Source: Leptospira koniambonensis (lineage in GTDB: Bacteria; Spirochaetota; Leptospiria; Leptospirales; Leptospiraceae). From it: DNA of 64,000 bases. This document shows, one piece after another, positions 12,801 to 20,200 of this stretch. The position numbers were made by a program, and so were the translations under genes. The notes beneath the pieces were generated by a model. It searched no databases. It was not told where the DNA came from and worked only from the letters and a program-made list of their open reading frames with translations. Location of the stretch: positions 372,001 through 436,000 of the forward strand of contig NZ_RQFY01000004.1 of NCBI RefSeq assembly GCF_004769555.1. The letters are read 5' to 3'. Numbering within the stretch: the stretch's first letter is position 1; each line of letters starts with the position of its first letter.

Positions 12801-15800
12801 AGGAGCGGAATTCAAGACTACAAGTTTGGATGGAGCACATGAAAAATCATTAAAGGATTTAGTAAAATCCTTAGAAGAACAATCTGCATATACTCAACCA
12901 GGACCTTATCTCAGAACTTCTTTTGAAGAAACCTTAAAGAAATTTTTCCCGCCTGATTTTGGCAGAGCGGAAGTTTTCAAATATTTAAAAGAAGAAAGAG
13001 GCCTGAGTGCTTCTGGAATTTTTGCAGTCAGTATCTTTCTTCCTTTATATGTAAGAGAAGGAGAGTCGTTGAGAAAAGGAGCCTTAAGTTCCATCGCGTT
13101 AAACTCTCGGATCGGAAATTCTAAAGAAGCTTCCAAATGGTTGGATAAAGCAGTAGATCTATTTGCTCAGTCCAAAGGGATCAGGATAGGAAAACTTTCT
13201 GCGAACAACTCTGGAACTTCTGGAGGAGCAAAAGTAGATGCTGCGGCTTTAGAAGAATTAGAAAGAAAATATTTTGGAGCAGAAGGCATTTTTGGAAAAG
13301 CGATCAAAAATTTCCAATCCAGGCTCTTAGGAGAAGATCCATTTTCAGAATTCTTAATAAAGGATCTGAATGTTCTACAAGAAGCTAGGCAAAAGATCCA
13401 AGCAGAGTCCGCTCCTTCTTCTTTATTTGAAGAAAAGAAAATAGTTCGTTTTTCAAACTCGGAACAATGGGCAAAGAAAAAACTACTGCAAGGTCTTACA
13501 AGGATCAGAACCGGCGCGTCGCACCATTTAAGTTTAGAAGAAGAAAAATATTTTGCAAATCATGCAAACCCACTTCTATCTCAGGTTCTAAACTATTGGG
13601 ATCAAATTTTGCAAAAGGACGAGATCCAATTTCCGGAAGAAAAGAAAAACATAGGATCTAAAAGAGAATATTTAAGATCACTTTCTTCTAAATGGGATCA
13701 AAATAGAAAACCAATCTTCCAAGCAGAAAATTCTGTATTACGTCCTAGATTAGAGATCTCAGAAGAAGGAAATTTAAACTTTAAAGAAGTAGAATCTTCT
13801 ACTAAATTAAAGGATTTCTTTCAGGGGAAAATTTCTATTGGAACAAGTACGGACCAGGGAGCCAGCTGGGCAGAAAATAAAAAAGAAACTGAGTCGATCC
13901 TAAACTCCATTTTACATTCTTCTGGCGAAGGAATTTCTTTTTCAGGTCTGAAAGTTTTAGTAACAGGTGGAGGTCCAAACTCAATTGCGTTGGAGACTGT
14001 ATTCGTATTGCTTGCTGGCGGTGCGGATATTATTCTAACGACTACTTCTTATTCTCCTGAAAAAGTTAAATTCTATAAAAGAATATTCCAAAAGTACGGA
14101 GCAAAAGGTGCTTCTCTCTCCTTAGTTCCTTTCTCCCAAGGATCTTTTGAAGACATACGTTCTCTTTCAGAATGGCTGATCCAAAAAGATTGGGAGCCTG
14201 ATGTTTTAATTCCATTCGGAGCAGTTGGAGAAGAGAATACTGGATCACAATTGGATGATTCTTCTTTAACTTCGTTGAGAGTCATGTTGCTCGGTGTGGA
14301 AAAACTGATAGGCACTCTAGGAAGAGTGAAAAACACACCTACGGAAACGTCTCCACTTCATGTGATCCTGCCTCTTTCACCGAATCATGGGATCTTCGGA
14401 AGAGATGGAATGTATGCTGAAACTAAATTGGGTCTTGAGACTTTGTTCCGCAAAAAATTCTCGGAAGAAGATGATTGGGGAAAACATACAAGGATCCACG
14501 GTTGTGTGATCGGTTGGGTAAGAGGAACAGGCCTCATGGAAGCCAATGACCTTGTTGCTCAAGCGTTAGAAGAAAAATCAGGCGTGCTTACATTCTCCAG
14601 AAGAGAAATGGGACTACTTTTAGGAAACTTGATCCACACTTCTGTATTCCATTCTTCTGAACAAATTACTAAAACAAATTTCACAGGCGGCCTGGATTCT
14701 CAAACTGATCTTGGAAAAACTTTAGGGAAGATCCGAACAGATATTCTCTCAGAAGCCAAGATCAAAAAAGAAACCTTCTCTCTTAAAAATAAAATTATAT
14801 TAGAAAAACAGGAAACTATTGCGAGGGAATATTTACCGAAGGAAGTGTATAAATATCCTTCTGTCCCTTCTCAAGCTAAACTGAATGGGATAGGACATTT
14901 AAAAGAATTAGATCTAACTCAAACGATTTGTGTAGTTGGTTTCGCAGAAGTAGGACCTGCGGGAAGTTCCATGACGAGATGGGAATTGGAAAAATCAGGA
15001 ACACTTTCCTTAGAAGCCGCTCTCGAACTTGCTTGGATGATGGGTTTTATCAAATACCAAGCCGCAGATAAAGGAAGAAGTTGGACTGACTCCGAAACAG
15101 GAGAAGCTGTCGCAGAATGGGAAATCAAATCCAAATATGAAGAGAAAATCTTAACTCATACTGGAATTCGGATCATAGATAAAGAATCAGTTGGTTTTGA
15201 TCCATCTGCATTATTCTCCTTTGTAGATGTAGTTTTGGAAGAAGACTTCTTCATTCCTGTTTCTAATTCAAAAGAAGCAGAGGAATTTAAGAAGGCAGAA
15301 CCTGAAGCTACTGAAATTTATCACGATACTGAAAAAGACAAATGGTTCGTAAGAAGGAAAAAAGGAAGTACGATCAAAGCCAGAAAAGCTTCTGACTTCA
15401 ATAGAAAAGTTGCAGGACAGATCCCGAAAGGATGGGACCCAGCAAAATACGGACTAACCAAAGATCTAACCGCACAAGTAGATCCGATCACAGTATATAA
15501 TCTTTATTGCACATGCGAAGCATTCTTACGCTCCGGAATGGAGCCTATGGAATTGTATAGGTTCATACATCCAGGACTCGTAGGCTCCACAGTCGGATCA
15601 GGTATGGGAGGAATGGGCAAACTCAAAAGAATGTTTCACGACTTCTTACTTGGAAAAGAAAGACAGCATGACGCGCTGCAAGAATCGTTAATCAACGTTA
15701 CTACAGCTTGGGCTCTCACCTCTTATGTAGGAGGATATGGTCCTGTCCAAACTCCAGTCGCAGCCTGCGCCACAGCAGGAATATCTTTAGAGATGGCAGC

Positions 15801-16800
15801 GAGTTTGATCAAAGAAGGTAAAGCGGGCTTTATGTTAGCCGGCGCCTTCGATGATTTTGCGATGGAAAGTTTAGTTGGATTCGGAGACATGCAAGCCACC
15901 GCAAGCAGTGTAGAGATGTTGGAACAAGGCATCGATCCAAAAGGAATGTGCCGCCCGAACGATATCCGAAGAGGTGGATTTGTAGAAGCTCAAGGTGGAG
16001 GAGTCGTTCTACTCGCAAGAGCAGACCTGGCTTTGGAAGCGGGACTTCCTGTTTATGGAATATTAGCATACGCTGGTTCCAAAACAGATGGTATCCAAGC
16101 TTCTATTCCTGCACCAGGACTCGGACTTTTATCCTTAGGTGCTGAATCTGAAAAAGAAAAATCACCTCTGAGAACTGCATTATCCGCTTTTGGACTCACT
16201 GCAGATGATATAGGAGTCGCATACAAACACGATACTTCTACAAAAGCAAACGATAAGAATGAAAACAAACTTTTGTATAATTTATTATCTAAGTTAGGAA
16301 GAAGTCCAGGAAACCTATTACCAGTCGTTTCTCAAAAATCTCTTACAGGGCATTCCAAAGGTGGAGCTGCAGCATGGCAGACAATTGGAATATTACAAAC
16401 TTTGGAAGAAGGTATCGTAACTGGAAACCGAAACCTGGAAGAAGTAGATCCGGATATGAACGATTATCAGTTCATTACCTTTACAGATGAAAGTATTCCA
16501 TTCGGTAAACATAATATTAAAGCCGGGATGTTGACTACTTTAGGTTTCGGACATGTGGGTGCACTTTGCCTTTTCGTTCATTCAGATTATTTCTTAGCGG
16601 CTCTAACTCCAGAACAAAGAGAAACCTATCTGATATTGAGAAGAAAAAGAGAGATCACCAACCGAAACAGATACCATGAGATAAGAATGGGTATAGGAAA
16701 ACCTATGTATGAAAGACATACAAAGTCTTATTTCCAAGAAGAAGAAATCGGTATTCTTTTGGACGCAAACTACAGATCCAAACAGGGAGAGAAAAAATGA
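6892..16800 (+). CDS. Type I fatty acid synthase, fungal/actinobacterial domain order
   Basis: This 3302-residue protein carries a full FAS I domain set in the order of fused fungal beta-alpha and Corynebacteriales FAS. AT: GGQG (34-37), GHSQG with Ser145. ER, FMN TIM barrel: FGGGMTP (~439) and GGAAGGHHSW (583-592). A poorly conserved region spans ~780-1290. DH, hot-dog: GDTNPIH with Asp1384/His1389. MPT: GQGSQ (~1493) and GHSLGE with Ser1593. ACP: FGGNSS, likely phosphopantetheine site Ser1960, followed by a DLGAEF motif shared with fungal ACP. KR: VTGGGPNS (~2357) and YAETK (Tyr2508, Lys2512). KS: Cys2959 (AACATAG), His3113 (YKHDTS), His3154 (TGHSKGG). All catalytic residues I looked for are present. 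It ends in a 4-bp overlap with acpS. It probably makes acyl-CoAs or specialised long chains; the product is unknown. It is not a modular PKS. Confidence 0.93.
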   Translation: MKTNYSSGALPSEQVSSLFKNLSAQSAKTFVTFGGQGIDPIPELRSFYEEGHSHSEFWQTVFSSIEEECKAIHKDRLIGALPLGFHLKEWLDQPELTPDHSILKNCSYSIPLIFLAQASALFRVLQDESNWEALFNETSGIFGHSQGVYAGFLLSSSPDKPTFLKNLSLILRNLISLGIRVQEEFPILELDVTAKRFLKADEIPSPMAALKSENDPLLTEELEKFNVNRSSEDTVYLGLKNGPKARVVCGSPESLLEFRTFLTNNSFPNLESWTFLKISAPFHSPLLRRVPVLLEEDVKRIGFNPKQSDLKIPLYDTRDGRDLRTESDIALALSRMAVAEILDWEICLGSLEKEEAKILLISFGPGVDAEKLCSPTLKGKSYLVRNLSKPESYRSFTKETNLEFPKSWKEFQPETVELPNGKVFLKNNYSVWTGRAPIFGGGMTPSTVEPGIVISAAKEGYLVEWAGGGQVTEELFRKRMDVFRKELPPGVGIVINLLYLDAYLWNLQVPLVKKLKSEGAPIEGVTISAGIPEAEEAIRILKDFEAHGIWLNSFKPGTQKQIRQVISIAKQIPDSKILMQIEGGAAGGHHSWEDLEELVRSTYGEIRDCKNIILAVGGGIAEPQDSKFWLFGNWAGKNPMPVDAVFLGTRLMAAKECATSEKIKQALVDISGSENWKTTQEGKNAGGVISGRSGLGADIYYAENTWTKLSSLAEELTKGKETEEAKKVVLSKKKELVSLINSTAKPYFGDLEEMSYTQILSRYLELTCPGQRLISPEGNWPDHPFIDKSFRNRFIELVQRFESRVSEPSDQNSILEKIGSDFDPNVFLNEWKNRYKNADTILILPEDIIFFFNVCKRPGKPVNFIPVIDEDLVKWIRSDSLWYSHCVGIEPDSCAWIPGPKAIKGIHKANEPVSSIFQNFLQINLVNSKPKKIHWEDLFDSDFQGKKILNLFSEEQIRNNSVSIFENIDINSNDWILILAELGKGFLNAILKSPKIGQTSSDLKLFFEPRIGRKFIWETSGSEELLLIQVWEENKLKVELKLSEKDSAELKLFFYDPKDGNAIPFQRKFSAGKVSGTFIEEDLAFKEKSGLDLYLKTWGLDQKIDLNSSKNISQELESEIVIDKESILNFRKAIGELRRTDLKSDPNPPLGMSTAFAWKVLLSPLFTLENKNLFRLLHFSQNFQWEKEANDLVPGDKLRSKARLAKVRKLGSGQEIQILGEISKEGKKVCSFQTGFLIRDVYAKFEEFDSLPFEKSILIKSEAESNLLNSIPWIYKREDQEASSVGSKLKFTSTNRLVLSLGSNQELHTIEGKIQKVSGSHSEEWGKFKSEEKTNVGIPTSFDRFFLNLTEADQEIPLTKSYKIVSETFYAPSDMSEYSAASGDTNPIHTDIDFAKYAGWKDRIVHGLWTSSRVIKQIVIDVCDGDPSRLSSFEEIFEAPVYLGEELLLEAIHVSQKKGSQILSVSLENRNGERKLSAKAIVSPKKTGYVFTGQGSQSQGMGMKLRDEFPEARNVWQRAENTTRDELGFSLLKIVQDNPTSLKVGKKVWNHPKGVLHLTQFTQVALVTKSMADWEILKERGFLDQEAPFAGHSLGEFSALSARGFLGLENVIRIVYGRGLTMQSLVPRDKEGRSPFGMSVVLGNRHVGLDEETILKVVAQIKEETGLPLEVVNLNIRDKQYSVTGDLKALTEMENRFKEIVRGKKTTIRLEGIDVPFHSRVLVNGVAEFRKTLEANVPQISGFEELDGKYIPNLVAKPFSIDKEFIKYVGEVSGSPVLEKILKENQKISDKELRRILLIELLAYQFAMPVQWIKTQDQFFQDLKVRRLIDLGARGDLAGMARQTLREVSDPSSFEILHIEENRNIVFSELEDCNTAEFSKLREMPEPITIETPTAKIEVKNVPTQIQETVQESQQFGGEEASVNLTKKDALFVLLSLKAGIRPEEILEDENIDILFGGNSSKRNQVMADLGAEFKTTSLDGAHEKSLKDLVKSLEEQSAYTQPGPYLRTSFEETLKKFFPPDFGRAEVFKYLKEERGLSASGIFAVSIFLPLYVREGESLRKGALSSIALNSRIGNSKEASKWLDKAVDLFAQSKGIRIGKLSANNSGTSGGAKVDAAALEELERKYFGAEGIFGKAIKNFQSRLLGEDPFSEFLIKDLNVLQEARQKIQAESAPSSLFEEKKIVRFSNSEQWAKKKLLQGLTRIRTGASHHLSLEEEKYFANHANPLLSQVLNYWDQILQKDEIQFPEEKKNIGSKREYLRSLSSKWDQNRKPIFQAENSVLRPRLEISEEGNLNFKEVESSTKLKDFFQGKISIGTSTDQGASWAENKKETESILNSILHSSGEGISFSGLKVLVTGGGPNSIALETVFVLLAGGADIILTTTSYSPEKVKFYKRIFQKYGAKGASLSLVPFSQGSFEDIRSLSEWLIQKDWEPDVLIPFGAVGEENTGSQLDDSSLTSLRVMLLGVEKLIGTLGRVKNTPTETSPLHVILPLSPNHGIFGRDGMYAETKLGLETLFRKKFSEEDDWGKHTRIHGCVIGWVRGTGLMEANDLVAQALEEKSGVLTFSRREMGLLLGNLIHTSVFHSSEQITKTNFTGGLDSQTDLGKTLGKIRTDILSEAKIKKETFSLKNKIILEKQETIAREYLPKEVYKYPSVPSQAKLNGIGHLKELDLTQTICVVGFAEVGPAGSSMTRWELEKSGTLSLEAALELAWMMGFIKYQAADKGRSWTDSETGEAVAEWEIKSKYEEKILTHTGIRIIDKESVGFDPSALFSFVDVVLEEDFFIPVSNSKEAEEFKKAEPEATEIYHDTEKDKWFVRRKKGSTIKARKASDFNRKVAGQIPKGWDPAKYGLTKDLTAQVDPITVYNLYCTCEAFLRSGMEPMELYRFIHPGLVGSTVGSGMGGMGKLKRMFHDFLLGKERQHDALQESLINVTTAWALTSYVGGYGPVQTPVAACATAGISLEMAASLIKEGKAGFMLAGAFDDFAMESLVGFGDMQATASSVEMLEQGIDPKGMCRPNDIRRGGFVEAQGGGVVLLARADLALEAGLPVYGILAYAGSKTDGIQASIPAPGLGLLSLGAESEKEKSPLRTALSAFGLTADDIGVAYKHDTSTKANDKNENKLLYNLLSKLGRSPGNLLPVVSQKSLTGHSKGGAAAWQTIGILQTLEEGIVTGNRNLEEVDPDMNDYQFITFTDESIPFGKHNIKAGMLTTLGFGHVGALCLFVHSDYFLAALTPEQRETYLILRRKREITNRNRYHEIRMGIGKPMYERHTKSYFQEEEIGILLDANYRSKQGEKK

Positions 16801-17243
16801 AATTAGAATCACAAACTCTTCCAAGTTTCGAATCTGTTAGCAGTCCTTACGCTTCTGTTGGAGTTGATCTTACTTTCATTCCTGAGTTCAAGGAAAGTTT
16901 ACAGGATAAGGCTACCTTCTTCTTTAAAATTACTTTTACAGATTGGGAAAGAAATAAAGGACAGACAAAACCTGAAAATCAAAGAGCAAGTTTTTTTGCA
17001 GGAAGATATGCAGCAAAAGAAGCTCTGATCAAAGCATTGGATGGATATCGTTTATTCCAAAAGCCTGATTTAACTGTAAATTATTCTGAAATAGAGATAC
17101 GTAATGACGATTACGGTCGTCCCTATTTTCGTTTTTACGGAAATTTTGAGACTTATCTAAACAATTTAAAACCGAATTCGATCCGGTTAAGCATCAGTCA
17201 TACGGGGGATTATGCATTTTCCGAAGTCCTCCTGATATTTTAG
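16797..17243 (+). CDS. acpS: Holo-ACP synthase (4'-phosphopantetheinyl transferase, AcpS type)
   Basis: It transfers 4'-phosphopantetheine from CoA to a carrier-protein serine, here most likely Ser1960 of the adjacent FAS. The AcpS motifs are visible: SVGVDLTFI with the Mg2+-binding Asp near residue 23, and FFAGRYAAKEALIKAL. At 148 residues it is of normal AcpS length, not the double-length Sfp type. The ATG overlaps the FAS stop (ATGA), so it is translationally coupled. Fungal FAS carries this activity at its C-terminus, whereas mycobacteria have a separate acpS beside fas, which matches this layout. A second AcpS may exist elsewhere for the type II system. Confidence 0.92.
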   Translation: MKLESQTLPSFESVSSPYASVGVDLTFIPEFKESLQDKATFFFKITFTDWERNKGQTKPENQRASFFAGRYAAKEALIKALDGYRLFQKPDLTVNYSEIEIRNDDYGRPYFRFYGNFETYLNNLKPNSIRLSISHTGDYAFSEVLLIF

Positions 17244-17253
17244 GAGAAAGCGA

Positions 17254-20200
17254 ATGATACCCACAAGAAAACCTGAACCAGATTCATTTACACAAGGAAT
17301 ATTAAGTATTCCTGAAATAGATTCAGTTATAAGAGAATTAAAAGTCTTAAACCCTGGACGCTCCGAAAGAAAAGAAATTTTGCCAGAACGAAAAGGAATA
17401 CTGAGAAAAGTACTGATCGCAAATAGAGGAGAGATAGCCAAAAGATTCTTTTTAGTATTAAGGGAAGAAGGCATCCGTTCCGTTGCAGTAGTAACAGATC
17501 CTGATAGAGAACAATCTTGGTATGAATCAGCCGATGAGATCATATACATAGGAAGTTCAGATAAATATACAAATTCTCAGACAATCATAGCTGCTGCATT
17601 ACTTTCAGACGCAAACGCTGTTTATCCCGGATATGGATTTTTATCCGAAGACTTCAAATTTGTAGAATCCTTAGAAGAAGCTTCTTTAATATATAAAAAG
17701 AATATAATATTTATGGGACCCAAAGCCTCAGTGATGAGAAAAGTGGGAAACAAACTGGATGCCAGAAAATTAGCACTGGAGAATGGTATCCCCCTTTTAT
17801 TAGGAAGCGGACCAATCACCGGAGGAGAAGAGATCGCAATCCAAGAAGCAGAAAGGATCGGCTATCCTATCATGATCAAATTGGACAGCGGTGGCGGTGG
17901 AAAAGGAATGGTCATCGTAAGAAATTCCAAAGAACTAGTTCCCGCAATTGAAAGTGCAGTTCGGATCGGTCTCCAATCTTACGGAAACGGGACCTTCTTC
18001 TTTGAAAAATATGTAGAGAGACCTGCTCACTTTGAAGTACAAATTTTCAACTCCACCGCTGTTGGAATACGAAAATGTGCGGTACAAAGAAGAAATCAAA
18101 AAGTCGTAGAAGAAAGTGGAGAAACTTTTTTAGACGATAGAACCTTATTACAATTATTATCTTCTGCTGAAAAGATCGCTCATATCTCAGGCTACTCCGA
18201 AGGATGTGCCGCAGGAACTGTGGAATTCCTACTAGATTGTGAAACAGGCAATTTTGGATTTTTAGAAATGAATACCAGATTGCAGGTAGAATATCCTGTG
18301 ACTGATCAATCTCTTGGCATTGATCTAGCAAAATGGCAAATTCTATTTTTCGACGGAAGAGAACAAGAGATACCTTACGACTCAGTAATCAGAAGAAGAT
18401 TCTCCGATAGAAATCATTCTATCCAATGCCGAATATATGCAGAAGATCCTTTTCAAAACTATTCACCTTCTCCCGGAAAAATAAAAGATCTAGAATTGCC
18501 TACATTCAATGGAGTGCGTTGTGATTTTGGATTCAGAAAAGGCGATAGAGTATTAGGTGATTACGATCCTATGATCGGAAAATTGATCACTACAGGAACC
18601 ACAAGAGAAGAAGCATTACTCAGAATGGAAAGAGCCCTTTCTGATCTATATATCCGCGGCATTACTACAAACATCGAACAACTGATCAAATTAGTAAGAC
18701 ATGATCTTTTTCGTTCAGGAGAATATGATAATTTAATTTTATCTAATAATGAAGAACTTACAAAAGCGGAGAAGGAATCAGAAGAAGAAGGTGCAATCAT
18801 CTGCTCACTTGCTGAATCTGTTTTTATAACAGAAAACGATCTGAAAAGATCTTTTAGAGATAGAGATCTTCCCAAATTACTTCATTCTCAAGAGTCAGAA
18901 TATTCCCTTTATGAATTCGAATTAAAATCGGAACTAAAAACTTTTAAGACCCGCTTATTCAGAACTTCTATTTCTAGTTATAGAGTATTACTAAATGGAA
19001 AAGATTTCGGAACCATTGGGGTTTCCGTACGCGGAGAATTAGGAGAAGAATTTTTAGTTGAATTTGAAGGAAGAACAATACCTGTTCGAGTGGATCGAAG
19101 GCCCTCTTATCATTTAGTTAGATTTCCAGATAAACAAGGAAAACTCAGGTATCTAAGATTTTCTATTCTATCCAAAGACAAAAAAAATAATACATCCAAC
19201 GAAGGAGTATTACGTTCTCCTTTCCAAGGGACATTCGTAAAGATCTGCAATAACCCGTTAACAAATGGAACATGGAAGGAAGGAGAAATCATCCAAGAAG
19301 GAGATCCTATCCTAGTCATTTCAGCAATGAAAATGGAAACTGTGCTTACTGCGCCCGTCGGCGGAAGACTGGGCTATTTATTAGAACATGGAGATAGGAA
19401 CAAATTAGTCAGGGGAATGACCGCTTCCGGAATGGTCCTCGGAAAAGGACTTAGCGAAGGAGAAATACTCGCCAAAATTGAAACAGAACAGAAATCCGAG
19501 ACAAATAAAGAATTAGAAAATCATAATACTTCTGGGGAATCTATCTGGGAAATCTGGACTTCTATAGATGCAGATACAGAACTAAAACTTCCTCCAATCC
19601 AAAAAACTTCAGGCTCCGATCTAAGAACCTTTTTAAGGTCCTGGATGTTAGGAACTTTCAGAGAACAAGATGCAGCAGAAAAGATAGATTCTATACTTTC
19701 AAATTTCGAATTTGCAAAACTTTCAGATTCAGAAAATCGGCTTTGGGGAAACTTTTATATAGAACTTTTAAAATTCCATGTACTCGTGAGAAGAATATTC
19801 TCTTCAGATCCTGGTACAAAATTTTCTCATTATGGAGAAATACAAAGAGCACTTTCAGAATGGGATACTGAAGGGTATAATCCACCAAAGACTACGAAAA
19901 AACTTTTATCAAATGCATTTCATTATTATGGGATCAAACCTTGGAACCCTCTCAGAAGGACCAAGAGCCAAAAAGATGCATTTATATTTTTAGTAAAAGC
20001 TTATGCGAATCTGAGAGAAGGAAAAGAACTTACTGCAAAACTTTTAGAAATACTTTCCATTTATGCTCCGCCTACTCCTTCAATAGATCTTGCATTGAAT
20101 GGAATCTTGTATTTAGAAGAAAGAGAGAAGGAAAGCTCACTCGAAAAAACAGTCCGAAGAATATTAAGCTCAAGAGGAAATCGTCCCCAAAAATTTAAAG

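Noticed and set aside
6892..16800. Reading the 3302-aa protein as a modular polyketide synthase
   Set aside because: One copy of each domain in exact FAS I order, with FMN-type ER and fungal-like ACP, fits FAS I better than PKS modules.
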